NCBI RefSeq assembly: GCF_003001675.1
Contig: NZ_PVYW01000005.1
Span: 1-64,000 of the forward strand
From: Cohnella sp. SGD-V74
GTDB lineage: Bacteria; Bacillota; Bacilli; Paenibacillales; Paenibacillaceae
Direction of reading: 5' to 3'
Length of the DNA: 64,000 nucleotides
How positions within the stretch are numbered: the first letter of the stretch is position 1; each line of letters starts with the position of its first letter. Under the pieces are notes generated by a model, which was given only the letters and a program-made list of their open reading frames with translations, was not told where the DNA came from and searched no databases. The translations under genes and the position numbers were made by a program. Positions 9,445 to 18,519 of this stretch are shown here, one piece after another.

Positions 9445-10833
9445 ATGAATGACGCACTGACGCCCCGCCAAATCGTTGCCGAGCTCGACAAATACATCGT
9501 CGGGCAGAAGTCTGCCAAGCGTTCGGTCGCCGTAGCGCTTCGCAATCGGTATCGCCGCAGCCGGCTGCCGGAGGAAATACGCGATGAAGTCGTGCCCAAG
9601 AACATTCTGATGATCGGACCGACCGGCGTCGGGAAGACGGAAATCGCGCGGCGGCTGGCCAAGCTCGTCCATGCTCCGTTCGTCAAAGTCGAGGCGACGA
9701 AGTTCACGGAAGTCGGCTATGTCGGCAGAGACGTGGAATCGATGGTCCGGGACTTGGTGGAGACGGCGATCCGGATGGTGAAGGAAGAGCGAACGGAGAA
9801 GGTGAAGGACAAAGCCGAGAGGGCCGCCAACGAGAGATTGGTCGCCCTGCTCGCTCCGTCCCCCGCGCGTCCGAAGCCGCAGAAAAACCCGCTCGAGATG
9901 CTGTTCGGAGGCAATGCCACTCCGAGCGACGAGCCGGACCCGGTTGACCCGGGCCTGCAGGATAAGAGGCGGGACACGAGGGCGAGGCTGGAGGCCGGCC
10001 TTCTGGAGAACGAGATCGTCGAGATCGAGGTGGAGGACAACTCGCCTACGATGCTCGATATGCTGGGCGGACCGGGTCAGGAGCAGTTCGGCAACATGCA
10101 GGAAATGCTAGGGCAGTTTCTGCCGAAGCGCCGCAAGAAGCGGCGGTTGACGGTGAAGGAAGCCCGCAAGGTGCTCACCGTGGAGGAAGCCAACAAGCTG
10201 ATCGACATGGACGACGTCATTTCCGAATCCGTGCGCAGGGCGGAGCAGTCGGGCATCATTTTTATCGACGAGATCGACAAGATCGCCAGCCAAGGGCGCG
10301 GGCAAGGGCCCGACGTCTCGCGGGAAGGCGTGCAGAGAGACATCCTGCCGATCGTCGAGGGCTCGACGGTCGTGACCAAATACGGACCGATCAAGACCGA
10401 CTACGTTTTGTTCGTCGCAGCTGGCGCTTTCCATATCGCCAAGCCTTCGGATCTCATTCCCGAGCTTCAGGGCCGCTTCCCGATTCGCGTAGAGCTGAGC
10501 AGCTTGACGGACGAAGATTTCATCCGCATTCTGACCGAACCGGAGAACGCGCTGACGAAGCAGTACACGGCGCTTCTGCAGACGGAAGGCATCAACGTCT
10601 CGTTCACCGACGGCGCGATCTCCGAGCTGGCGAGAATGGCCCAAGAGGTCAACCGCAACACGGAAAACATCGGCGCGCGCCGGCTGCATACGCTGCTCGA
10701 GAAGCTGCTGGAGGATTTGAGCTTCGAGGCGCCGGAGCTGCAGCTTGAGGAAATGACCATTACGCCGGAGTACGTCCGCGAGAAATTATCGACGATTGCA
10801 AGCAATCGAGATTTGAGTCAATATATTCTATAA
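9445..10833 (+). CDS. hslU: HslU (ClpY) ATPase subunit of the HslUV protease
   Basis: HslU is the AAA+ unfoldase that feeds substrates to HslV. From ATG 9445 it has 462 residues, with Walker A GPTGVGKT at 58-65, the pore loop region [16 protein letters not shown], an inserted I-domain (about 110-240), Walker [12 protein letters not shown] and a C-terminal sensor domain ending SQYIL. ATG 9445 is preferred because AGGGAGAGG lies six bases upstream and the N-terminus is the usual one. ATG 9409, overlapping the hslV stop, would add 12 residues without a good site. Confidence 0.95.
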   Translation: MNDALTPRQIVAELDKYIVGQKSAKRSVAVALRNRYRRSRLPEEIRDEVVPKNILMIGPTGVGKTEIARRLAKLVHAPFVKVEATKFTEVGYVGRDVESMVRDLVETAIRMVKEERTEKVKDKAERAANERLVALLAPSPARPKPQKNPLEMLFGGNATPSDEPDPVDPGLQDKRRDTRARLEAGLLENEIVEIEVEDNSPTMLDMLGGPGQEQFGNMQEMLGQFLPKRRKKRRLTVKEARKVLTVEEANKLIDMDDVISESVRRAEQSGIIFIDEIDKIASQGRGQGPDVSREGVQRDILPIVEGSTVVTKYGPIKTDYVLFVAAGAFHIAKPSDLIPELQGRFPIRVELSSLTDEDFIRILTEPENALTKQYTALLQTEGINVSFTDGAISELARMAQEVNRNTENIGARRLHTLLEKLLEDLSFEAPELQLEEMTITPEYVREKLSTIASNRDLSQYIL

Positions 10834-10855
10834 GCGGCTCTTAGCCGAACGCATG

Positions 10856-10875
10856 CCGCCGTCTCCGGACGGCGG
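10856..10875 (+). promoter_or_regulatory. Hairpin between hslU and codY
   Basis: CCGCCGTC-TCCG-GACGGCGG is a perfect 8-bp stem with a 4-nt loop but no U-run. It may be an mRNA processing or stability element between hslUV and codY. Confidence 0.4.
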
Positions 10876-10916
10876 AATCGTTGTACTTGCTTGTCGCACT
10901 AGGAGGAAGCACAATC

Positions 10917-11690
10917 ATGACGCTGTTGATGAAAACCCGGACGCTTAACCGGCTGCTGCAGGAAGCGGCGGGCAAGCCTCTCAACTTCCGCGAGATGGCG
11001 GAGGGGCTGCGCGAAACGATGCAAGGCGATGTATTCGTGCTGAGCAGAAAGGGGAAAGTGCTCGGTTATGCGCATTCCGCGGGATTTCCCGAAATGTGGC
11101 TGCGCAGGGAAGCGGCGGACGGGATGCGCTTTCCTTCCGAGACGAACGATCGTCTGCTGCGTATTTCGGAGACGGCCGCGAACGTTTCTTCAAATGAGGA
11201 AATTTTAACCCCGATAGAGGCGGCTTTCGGCAACGGAATCGTAACGATCGTTCCGATCATTGGCGGAAGTGACAGATTAGGGACTTTAGTCCTATCCAGG
11301 GAAAACGAATCGTTTGGGGATGACGATCTAATTTTGGCGGAATACGGCTCTACCATTATAGGTATGGAGATTCTGAGAGAGCGGATCGACGAACGGGAAG
11401 CCGAGGCCAGAAGCAAGGCGATTGTCACGGTCGCCGTCAATTCTCTCTCCTTCAGCGAGATGGAGGCCGTCGAGCAAATCTTTGAAGAGCTGGAAGGAAA
11501 AGAAGGATTGCTCGTCGCTTCCAAGATCGCCGACAGAGCCGGAATTACAAGATCCGTCATCGTCAACGCGCTAAGGAAGCTGGAGAGCGCAGGGGTCATT
11601 GAAACCCGCTCGCTGGGCATGAAAGGCACGTACATCCGCATTCTTAACGCCCAATTGCTGCAAGAATTGGAGCATCGCAAGAACGGATAA
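10917..11690 (+). CDS. codY: GTP- and BCAA-responsive global transcription regulator CodY
   Basis: CodY represses (sometimes activates) stationary-phase, nitrogen and, in Bacillus, motility genes when GTP and branched-chain amino acids are high. It has 257 residues. The N-terminal GAF domain starts [20 protein letters not shown], and the C-terminal winged helix includes [20 protein letters not shown] near residues 203-222. AGGAGGA at 10901-10907 fixes the start at 10917; an in-frame extension upstream lacks a ribosome site. A strong terminator follows. Confidence 0.97.
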   Translation: MTLLMKTRTLNRLLQEAAGKPLNFREMAEGLRETMQGDVFVLSRKGKVLGYAHSAGFPEMWLRREAADGMRFPSETNDRLLRISETAANVSSNEEILTPIEAAFGNGIVTIVPIIGGSDRLGTLVLSRENESFGDDDLILAEYGSTIIGMEILRERIDEREAEARSKAIVTVAVNSLSFSEMEAVEQIFEELEGKEGLLVASKIADRAGITRSVIVNALRKLESAGVIETRSLGMKGTYIRILNAQLLQELEHRKNG

Positions 11691-11713
11691 GCGCGCGCGT
11701 CAGTCCGATGGGA

Positions 11714-11749
11714 AAGCCCAATCTTCTTCGGGAAGATTAGGGCTTTTTT
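11714..11749 (+). terminator. Rho-independent terminator after codY
   Basis: AAGCCC-AATCTTC pairs with GAAGATTAGGGCTT (one bulged base) around a TTCGG-type loop and is followed by six T. It separates codY from the fla/che operon. Confidence 0.9.
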
Positions 11750-11787
11750 CTTATTGTCACGCGAACGGATGTCGTAGATGATGGATC

Positions 11788-11801
11788 TTAGAAAATTCTA
11801 A
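11788..11801. promoter_or_regulatory. Inverted repeat between codY and flgB, possible CodY site
   Basis: TTAGAA-AA-TTCTAA is a perfect 6-bp inverted repeat in an AT-rich stretch, 166 bp before flgB. Read on the minus strand, AATTTTCT matches the left half of the CodY consensus (AATTTTCWGAAAATT); the right half is poor. I see no convincing sigma-A or sigma-D promoter in the 276-bp gap. Confidence 0.3.
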
Positions 11802-11966
11802 TTTGTCGTAATGTGTTGTTTTTTATGTAGAAAGGGCAAAAGTCTTGTCGCATCAAGCAGGAATTTAAGAGATTTGCGTGGAATTAAACAGGTGCGAAGT
11901 CCGGGTTTGGTGCGGCCGGAACCGATTAATGAAGATTATCTCATGAACGAGCGGAGAGGGGCGACA

Positions 11967-12383
11967 ATGATGGAGTTGCTAAGCGGCGCATCGTTTATGC
12001 GTTTAGAGAACGCCATCCAAGCGGCGGCAATGAGACAACGCGTGCTGTCCAACAATATCGCGAATAACGACACGCCTTATTTCAAGAGATCCGACGTAGC
12101 CTTCGAAGAGATGCTGACGCAGGCGATCGGTTCGCAGGGGACCCGCGCGCTCGCGGGCAAGCTGACCGACGCGCGTCATATCCCGATCAACGGAGCTTAT
12201 CCGTCGCCGGGTCCGAGAGTCGTAACGGACGAATCGACGGCGTTCAACAACAACAAGAACAATGTGGACATCGAGAAGGAAATGGCCCTTCTTGCGGAAA
12301 ACCAGCTGAGATATAATCTGATGTCGCAGCAGGTGGCCCACGAGGCCAAGATGATGAGAATCGGAATTCAGGGGAGTGCGTAA
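11967..12383 (+). CDS. flgB: Flagellar basal-body rod protein FlgB
   Basis: FlgB is a proximal rod subunit of the flagellar basal body. It has 138 residues with the typical start MELLSGASFMRLENAI, the rod motif VLSNNIANNDTPYFKRSDV and the C-terminal NNVDIEKEMALLAENQLRYN. GGAGAGGGG at 11953-11961 supports ATG 11967, or ATG 11970 immediately after. It is the first gene of the fla/che operon, three bases before flgC. Confidence 0.95.
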   Translation: MMELLSGASFMRLENAIQAAAMRQRVLSNNIANNDTPYFKRSDVAFEEMLTQAIGSQGTRALAGKLTDARHIPINGAYPSPGPRVVTDESTAFNNNKNNVDIEKEMALLAENQLRYNLMSQQVAHEAKMMRIGIQGSA

Positions 12384-12386
12384 CGG

Positions 12387-12833
12387 ATGAAGCTCGGAGG
12401 TTTCGATATCAGCGCTTCCGCGCTAACGGCTCAGCGGCTGCGAATGGACGTCATTTCGGCGAACATCGCGAACGCCGAGACGACGCGCGCCGGTTACGTG
12501 AACGGAAACTTCGTTCCGTATCGCCGCAAAGTCGTTGTCATGGAGGCGGCGCAGCCCAAATTCCAGGACTTGCTCGGCCAGCAGCTGAACGCATCGTCGG
12601 CGCAAGGGGTCAGGGTAGCGTCCATTCGCGAAGATTCCGCGCCGTTTAAGCAGGTGTACAATCCGACGCATCCCGACGCGGATGCAAGCGGAATGGTGTA
12701 TATGCCCAACGTCGATATGTTGAAGGAGCAAGTCGACCTGTTGGCGGCTTCCCGGTCGTACGAGGCGAACGTAACCGCGTTGAACGCGCGGAAATCGATG
12801 TTCATGAAGGCGCTTGAAATGGGCCGCCGTTGA
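12387..12833 (+). CDS. flgC: Flagellar basal-body rod protein FlgC
   Basis: FlgC is a proximal rod subunit. It has 148 residues, with the N-terminal flagellar rod segment FDISASALTAQRLRMDVISA followed by NIANAETTRA. The C-terminal FlgC signature includes YMPNVDMLKEQVDLLAASRS. The gene starts three bases after flgB. Confidence 0.95.
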   Translation: MKLGGFDISASALTAQRLRMDVISANIANAETTRAGYVNGNFVPYRRKVVVMEAAQPKFQDLLGQQLNASSAQGVRVASIREDSAPFKQVYNPTHPDADASGMVYMPNVDMLKEQVDLLAASRSYEANVTALNARKSMFMKALEMGRR

Positions 12834-12888
12834 CGGAGGCGCACAAGCGTCGCGAGATGAATCCAACCAACGTTAGAGGGGTGCTGGC

Positions 12889-13191
12889 TTGATTACGAAT
12901 ACGATGATAAATCCCGTTAACCTAGTATCGGGTCCGAGTGTGAATCAGCTGCGGGCGACGCCGGCCGAGGCGACGGAAAGCTTCGCCGCGTATCTGAAGA
13001 ACGCCCTTGACGGAGTGGCCGCTCAAGAGCAGAACGTACATAAGCTGAACGATCAGTTCCTGATCGGGGAAGTCGACGAGAACCAGGTCATCATCGCGGC
13101 TACGCAGGCGGAGCTCAGCCTCTCCCTGACCGGACAAGTCCGCAACAAGGTCATCGAAGCCTATCAGGAAATTATGCGGATGCAGGTCTAA
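12889..13191 (+). CDS. fliE: Flagellar hook-basal body complex protein FliE
   Basis: FliE links the MS ring to the rod and is an early export substrate. It has 100 residues, with the conserved C-terminal part ATQAELSLSLTGQVRNKVIE and YQEIMRMQV at the end. TTG 12889 is taken as start because AGAGGGGTG lies just upstream; the alternative ATG 12904 has no comparable site. Confidence 0.92.
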   Translation: MITNTMINPVNLVSGPSVNQLRATPAEATESFAAYLKNALDGVAAQEQNVHKLNDQFLIGEVDENQVIIAATQAELSLSLTGQVRNKVIEAYQEIMRMQV

Positions 13192-13229
13192 TCTTATTCG
13201 GAACGTACTAGCAAATCTTAATTACGGGA

Positions 13230-13256
13230 AGAAGGCGCGCAGGCAATCCGCCTTCT
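13230..13256 (+). promoter_or_regulatory. Hairpin between fliE and fliF
   Basis: AGAAGGCG pairs perfectly with CGCCTTCT across an 11-nt loop in the 96-nt gap. There is no T-run, so transcription presumably continues; an RNA-processing or stability role is possible. Confidence 0.4.
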
Positions 13257-13287
13257 CCGGTCTTCTAACCGCAGGTGGGGTGAAATC

Positions 13288-14856
13288 GTGAACGAGAAGT
13301 GGGCACGGGTTCGAGAAAAGCTGCTCGGTTTCTGGAACCAGTACAGCAAGACGCAAAAATGGGTGCTCGCCTCAACAGCGGCCTTGTTGCTTTTTGCCAT
13401 CATATTACTGACCTATTTATTCACCAAAACCGAATACGAACTTGCTTTCCAGAACCTGGACAGCACAGACGCTGCCGCGATCATGGAATACCTGGACGGC
13501 AACGGCATCGGATACAAACTGAGCGACGCAGGGACGAGCATCTACGTTCCGAGCGCCTCGGCGGCAAGAGTGAAAGTGGACGTCGGGTCGCAAGGCCTCG
13601 TTCAGAACGGTTCCATCGGATTTCCCGAGCTCAGCAAATCCTCATCGGCCATCGGGACGACGGACCAGGAGTTCAACGTCAAATTCAGAAACGCGCTTAA
13701 CGGAGAAATTCAGCAATTGCTGCTCAGCAAGCAAGGGGTCGCGAAAGTCAAAGCGATCGTGACGCTGCCCGAAGATTCGGTGTTCCTTAATCAGTCGGAC
13801 AAGGAAAAAGCGATCGCGGCCGTCGTCATTACCTTCAAGCCGGGTTTCCGGCCTAAACAGGAAGAAATCGACAGCTATTACAACCTCGTCAAATCGGCCG
13901 TGCCGAATCTGGACATTAAAGACATCACGATCAGCAGCAGCACCGGAGATCTGACGCCTTCCACCCAACTGGGCGGAGGGGCCGGAATGGGCGGAGCGCT
14001 CTACGAGACGCAGTTCGCCATTCAGAGCGAATTCGAGAATACGCTGAAGAGAAACATTCGGCAGTTCTTGGACCCGATCGTCGGCACGGACAACATGGTC
14101 GTCAGCGTCGTGTCCTCCTTGAACTTCGACAAGAAGACGTCCGTGGAGCAGCTCGTGCAGCCGTTGCCGGATAATGACAATAAAGGGATCGAAATCAGCC
14201 GTCAGGACTCGAGCGAGACGTTCGAAGGCCAGGACGGGCAAGCCGGAGGGGTTGCGGGCACGGGGGAAACCGACGTCACCAATTATCCGGCCGCAGGCAG
14301 CTCCGGTTCCTCCTCTTCCGAGAAGGTTTCCAGTACGATCAACTACGATGTAAACCGCATTACTAATAATATCGACTACGGACCCTATAAAGTGAAGGAC
14401 TTATCCATTAATGTAGGGGTAAATTCCGCTAATATGACGCCGGAGAGGCTGGCCGAGATCCAAGGCGTTCTCCTGAGGAGCGCGAGAGTGCTGCTGGCCG
14501 AGTCCGGTCTGGATCTGTCGGACGAAGCTTTGATGCAGCGGGTATCGGTGCTCTCGCAATCTTTCGAAGGCACGACGACGGCTTCGGGCGGCGCGTCGAA
14601 CTCGGCGTTCTGGATGGCCGGAGCGGGGCTGCTCGCACTGGCGCTGCTCGGAGGCGGAGGTTACTATATTTATCGTCGCCGCAAAGCTGCGCAGGAAGCG
14701 GCCGAGATCGCGGAAATGCCACGCGCGGAACTTCCGACGATCGATATCGACAACGTCACGAACGAAAGCCAGGTGCGCAAACAACTGGAAAGCTTGGCCA
14801 AGCGCAAGCCGGATGAATTCGTTAATCTTCTCCGGACTTGGCTGGTGGATGAATAG
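13288..14856 (+). CDS. fliF: Flagellar MS-ring protein FliF
   Basis: FliF forms the MS ring in the membrane that houses the export gate. It has 522 residues. One transmembrane helix lies near residues 28-48 (VLASTAALLLFAIILLTYLF). Ring-building motifs follow, including YLDGNGIGYKLSDAG and the YscJ-like repeat, then a disordered Gly/Ser stretch near 320-350. A second helix near 435-457 precedes a cytoplasmic tail for FliG. GTG 13288 follows AGGTGGGGTG. Confidence 0.96.
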   Translation: MNEKWARVREKLLGFWNQYSKTQKWVLASTAALLLFAIILLTYLFTKTEYELAFQNLDSTDAAAIMEYLDGNGIGYKLSDAGTSIYVPSASAARVKVDVGSQGLVQNGSIGFPELSKSSSAIGTTDQEFNVKFRNALNGEIQQLLLSKQGVAKVKAIVTLPEDSVFLNQSDKEKAIAAVVITFKPGFRPKQEEIDSYYNLVKSAVPNLDIKDITISSSTGDLTPSTQLGGGAGMGGALYETQFAIQSEFENTLKRNIRQFLDPIVGTDNMVVSVVSSLNFDKKTSVEQLVQPLPDNDNKGIEISRQDSSETFEGQDGQAGGVAGTGETDVTNYPAAGSSGSSSSEKVSSTINYDVNRITNNIDYGPYKVKDLSINVGVNSANMTPERLAEIQGVLLRSARVLLAESGLDLSDEALMQRVSVLSQSFEGTTTASGGASNSAFWMAGAGLLALALLGGGGYYIYRRRKAAQEAAEIAEMPRAELPTIDIDNVTNESQVRKQLESLAKRKPDEFVNLLRTWLVDE

Positions 14857-14867
14857 AGGTGGCAGCG

Positions 14868-15878
14868 ATGGCGAAAGGGTTTCAATTGTCCGGGAGGCAG
14901 AAAGCAGCCATTCTGCTCATCACCCTGGGACCGGAAGTATCCGCGCAAGTGTTTAAGCACTTGCGCGACGACGAGATCGAGCAGTTGACGCTCGAGATCG
15001 CCAATGTGCGCAAGGTGGACGCCAGCGAGAAGGATCTCATTCTCAGCGAGTTCCATCAGATCTGCGTCGCTCAGGAGTACATAACGCAGGGCGGCATTAC
15101 GTACGCGAAGGAAATCTTGGAGAAGGCGCTCGGCTCGCAGAAGGCGATGGACATTTTGAATCGCCTGACCGCGACGCTGCAAGTTCGGCCGTTCGATTTC
15201 GCGCGGAAGGCCGAACCTTCGCAAATCTTGAACTTTATTCAGAACGAAAACTCGCAGACGATCGCGCTCGTGCTTTCGTACTTGCAGCCGGATCAATCTT
15301 CCGCGGTGCTCTCGTCCTTGCCGCAAGACAAGCAGGCGGAAGTGGCGAGAAGGATCGCGCTCATGGACAGCACGTCTCCGGACGTCATCGCTCAGGTGGA
15401 GCGGGTGCTGGAACAGAAGCTCAGCTCCACGGTTACGCAGGATTATACGAACGCAGGCGGCATCGAAGCGATCGTGCAGATCCTCAACGGCGTAGACCGC
15501 GGAACGGAACGCACGATTCTGGATTCCCTGGAAATCCAGGATCCGGAGCTGGCGGAGGAGATCAAGAAGCGGATGTTCGTGTTCGAGGACATCGTCAATC
15601 TCGACAATCGTTCCATCCAGCGCATCATACGCGACATCGAGAACGCGGATTTGCAGCTCGCGCTCAAAGTTGCGAGCGAGGAAGTGCGGGAATCGATCTT
15701 CCGGAACATGTCGAAGCGGATGGCGGAGACGTTCAAGGAAGAGATGGAATACATGGGGCCGGTGCGGCTGCGCGACGTAGAGGAGGCGCAGACCCGCATC
15801 GTAGCGACGATCCGCAGACTGGAAGAAGCCGGAGAAATCATCATCGCTCGCGGCGGAGGAGACGATATCATTGTCTAA
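14868..15878 (+). CDS. fliG: Flagellar motor switch protein FliG
   Basis: FliG is the rotor protein that takes torque from the MotA stator and couples to FliM. It has 336 residues from ATG 14868 (MAKGFQLSGRQKAAILLI), with N, middle (EHPQ-like VLSYLQPDQSS) and C-terminal domains, including the charged torque helix VRLRDVEEAQTRI. AGAGGTGG at 14856-14862 is the ribosome site; an upstream GTG at 14859 lies inside it. It starts 11 nt after fliF. Confidence 0.96.
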   Translation: MAKGFQLSGRQKAAILLITLGPEVSAQVFKHLRDDEIEQLTLEIANVRKVDASEKDLILSEFHQICVAQEYITQGGITYAKEILEKALGSQKAMDILNRLTATLQVRPFDFARKAEPSQILNFIQNENSQTIALVLSYLQPDQSSAVLSSLPQDKQAEVARRIALMDSTSPDVIAQVERVLEQKLSSTVTQDYTNAGGIEAIVQILNGVDRGTERTILDSLEIQDPELAEEIKKRMFVFEDIVNLDNRSIQRIIRDIENADLQLALKVASEEVRESIFRNMSKRMAETFKEEMEYMGPVRLRDVEEAQTRIVATIRRLEEAGEIIIARGGGDDIIV

Positions 15879-16713
15879 TCTCATCAAATCTTCGTATGTC
15901 GTGTCGTTGGACGATCTGAAGAGATTGGAATTGATCCAAAGAATCGCGCCCGTTCAGCAAAATATTTCGGGTTCCGGCACGGACGGCGAAGGAAATCAAA
16001 CGCCCGATGTCGAAACACAAACGTTAAAGGATCGCATCATCGCTGACGCCGAGCTTACCGCGGAACAAATCGTGCGGCAGGCGAAGGCCGAAGCGGAGGA
16101 ACTGAGAGCGGCGGCTCAGCGGGAAGCCGAAGCGTGGTGGCAATCCCGCCGCGAGGAGGACGGTCGCATCCGCGAGGAGGCTGGCCGACAAGGTCACGAG
16201 GAAGGTTACCGCAGCGGGGCGTTGGAAGCGGAAGAGCAGCTCAAGCTGCAATACGAGGAACGGCTTCGGGAAGCGGAGGCGATCGTGACCCAGGCCTATG
16301 CGGCCAAAGAGTCGATCATTACCGAAGGCGAATCGTTCCTCGTGGAGCTGAGCTGTTCGATCGCGGAGAAGATCGTTCAACGCAAGCTGGCCAAAGCTCC
16401 GGAGATGTCGATGAAGCTGTTCGAGAAAGCTCTGGCAAGAAGGAAGGAACAAGGGGTTATCGTGCTGTGCGTCTCGCCGTCCCAGTTCGCCTTCGTCCAG
16501 GCGGCGAAGGACGAGTTGGCGCTGGCGCTGGACGCGCAGGCGGAATTGCAGGTCGTTCCGGACGCTTCCATTAAAGAGGGCGGATGCATCGTGAGATCGG
16601 CTTTCGGCAGCATCGACGCGAGAGTCGATACGCAGCTTGAAGCGATCCGCGAGCAACTGCTCAAAGTAGCGGCCCATCGCGGCGAGGGGAGCGAATCGGA
16701 TGGCGCTCCTTGA
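15871..16713 (+). CDS. fliH: Flagellar export regulator FliH
   Basis: FliH forms the stalk-like regulator of the FliI export ATPase. It has 280 residues, with a Gln/Glu/Ala-rich coiled coil from about 50 to 150 and a conserved C-terminal domain (ELSCSIAEKIVQRKL onward). TTG 15871 overlaps the fliG end by 8 nt and has GGAGGAG at good spacing inside fliG. Its end overlaps fliI by 14 nt. Confidence 0.92.
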   Translation: MSNLIKSSYVVSLDDLKRLELIQRIAPVQQNISGSGTDGEGNQTPDVETQTLKDRIIADAELTAEQIVRQAKAEAEELRAAAQREAEAWWQSRREEDGRIREEAGRQGHEEGYRSGALEAEEQLKLQYEERLREAEAIVTQAYAAKESIITEGESFLVELSCSIAEKIVQRKLAKAPEMSMKLFEKALARRKEQGVIVLCVSPSQFAFVQAAKDELALALDAQAELQVVPDASIKEGGCIVRSAFGSIDARVDTQLEAIREQLLKVAAHRGEGSESDGAP

Positions 16714-18019
16714 TATCGGACGTTATACGGATACTTTGCGGGAGATCGACCCGGTGCGGGTGAACGGCAAGGTCATTCAGATTATCGGGCTGACCGTCGA
16801 ATCGGAAGGGCCGGACGCCAGCATCGGAGACGTCTGCTCGATTCACCCGATGAAGGGCGGCAAGCCGGTGCTCGCCGAAGTCGTCGGCTTTCGCGACAAT
16901 CGGGTGCTGCTCATGCCGCTCGGCGAGCTGCATTCGGTCGGCCCGGGCTGCGACGTCGTCGCGACGGGCAACCCGCTGACGGTGCAGGTCGGCTCCGAGC
17001 TGCTCGGCAAAGTGCTGGACGGGCTCGGCAGGCCGCTGGACGGAACGCGTCTGTCGGTGCGCATGCCGCACTATTCGACGAACAACGTTCCCGGCAATCC
17101 GCTCAACCGTCCGAGGGTGACGACGCCTCTGGGCGTCGGCGTTCGGGCGATCGACGGGTTGCTGACCGTCGGCCAAGGCCAGCGGATCGGCATTTTCGCC
17201 GGATCGGGCGTCGGGAAGAGCACGCTGCTCGGCATGATCGCGAGAAACACATCTGCGGACGTCAACGTAATCGCCTTGATCGGAGAACGCGGACGCGAGG
17301 TGCTGGAGTTCGTCGAGAAGGATCTTGGCCCGGAAGGATTGGCCCGATCGGTCGTCATCGTGGCGACTTCGGACCAGCCGGCGCTGATCCGAATGAAAGG
17401 CGCGCTGATCGCCACGACGATCGCCGAATATTTTCGCGACCGCGGGATGAACGTCATGTTGATGATGGATTCGGTCACCCGGTATGCGATGGCGCTGCGG
17501 GAAGTCGGACTGGCCATCGGAGAGCCGCCGGCGACGAGAGGCTACACGCCTTCTGTGTTCGCCGCGCTGCCCAAGCTGTTGGAACGCGCGGGGACGGGCC
17601 CGACGGGCTCGATCACCGCTTTCTATACCGTTCTCGTGGACGGAGACGACATGAACGAGCCGATCGCCGACGCCGTGCGCGGCATCCTGGACGGACATAT
17701 CGTCCTGCACCGGAACTTGGCGAACAAAGGGCATTTCCCGGCCGTCGATGTGCTGTCGAGCGTCAGCCGGGTCATGAAGGACATCGTCACCGAGGAGCAG
17801 CAGGGGGCGGCGGAACAGCTGAAGAAGCTGCTGGCCGTCTATCGGGACTCCGAGGATCTCATTAATATCGGAGCTTACCAGCGAGGTTCGAATGCCGAGA
17901 TCGACAAAGCGATTCAATACTACGATCTGATTCGGACGTACACGCAGCAGAGAACGAATGAGAAAGTGACGCTGCAGGAAGCGCAGGAGCGGCTCATTAT
18001 CGATTTTTACAGGAGATGA
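16700..18019 (+). CDS. fliI: Flagellar type III export ATPase FliI
   Basis: FliI is the F1-beta-like ATPase that energises flagellar protein export. It has 439 residues with the P-loop GIFAGSGVGKSTLLG near 165-179, the Walker B region VMLMMDSVTRYAMALREVGL and GYTPSVFAALPKLLERAG. Translationally coupled to fliH by overlap; fliJ follows after 12 nt. Confidence 0.96.
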   Translation: MALLDIGRYTDTLREIDPVRVNGKVIQIIGLTVESEGPDASIGDVCSIHPMKGGKPVLAEVVGFRDNRVLLMPLGELHSVGPGCDVVATGNPLTVQVGSELLGKVLDGLGRPLDGTRLSVRMPHYSTNNVPGNPLNRPRVTTPLGVGVRAIDGLLTVGQGQRIGIFAGSGVGKSTLLGMIARNTSADVNVIALIGERGREVLEFVEKDLGPEGLARSVVIVATSDQPALIRMKGALIATTIAEYFRDRGMNVMLMMDSVTRYAMALREVGLAIGEPPATRGYTPSVFAALPKLLERAGTGPTGSITAFYTVLVDGDDMNEPIADAVRGILDGHIVLHRNLANKGHFPAVDVLSSVSRVMKDIVTEEQQGAAEQLKKLLAVYRDSEDLINIGAYQRGSNAEIDKAIQYYDLIRTYTQQRTNEKVTLQEAQERLIIDFYRR

Positions 18020-18031
18020 GGATAAGCGATT

Positions 18032-18478
18032 ATGGCATTCCGATATCCTTTGCAGAAGATCGTGGATCTGAAGGGCAGCGAGAAATCGATGGCCGAATGG
18101 GAATACGCCGCTTCGCTCGGCCAGCTTAGAACCGAGGAAGAGCGTTTAAGGAAGCTGTACGAAGAACGCCGCGGCCTCGAGGAGGACATGCTGTCGACCG
18201 CCAAGCGGCCGACGCCTCTGACCGAACTGATGGCCACCGAGCGATACATCCAGGTGGTCGACGAAAGAATCCGCAGGCAGCATGAAGGCGTCCGCTCCGC
18301 GGAAGACCAGGTGCGCAAGCGCCAGGGCCATCTAACGGACAAAATGGTGGACGAAAAAGTGTGGCTGAACGCGCGCGACCGCGCGTTGGAACGGTTCAGG
18401 CATGACCGGTTGGCCAAGGAACAAAACGAACTGGACGAAATCGCGATCGTAAGAGCGGCCTCCTCCTCGCGGAGGTAA
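18032..18478 (+). CDS. fliJ: Flagellar export chaperone/coupling protein FliJ
   Basis: FliJ is a coiled-coil protein working between the FliI ATPase ring and the export gate. It has 148 residues, almost entirely charged helix, starting FRYPLQKIVDLKGSEKSMAE, which is typical of Gram-positive FliJ. Its place right after fliI supports the call. Confidence 0.9.
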   Translation: MAFRYPLQKIVDLKGSEKSMAEWEYAASLGQLRTEEERLRKLYEERRGLEEDMLSTAKRPTPLTELMATERYIQVVDERIRRQHEGVRSAEDQVRKRQGHLTDKMVDEKVWLNARDRALERFRHDRLAKEQNELDEIAIVRAASSSRR

Positions 18479-18519
18479 CGGCATCCGCTGGTCGATCGCA
18501 GGAGAAGGGAGGGAAATTC

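Noticed and set aside
11811..11966. N-terminal extension of flgB
   Set aside because: FlgB proteins begin close to the MELLSGASF segment, and GGAGAGGGG marks that start.
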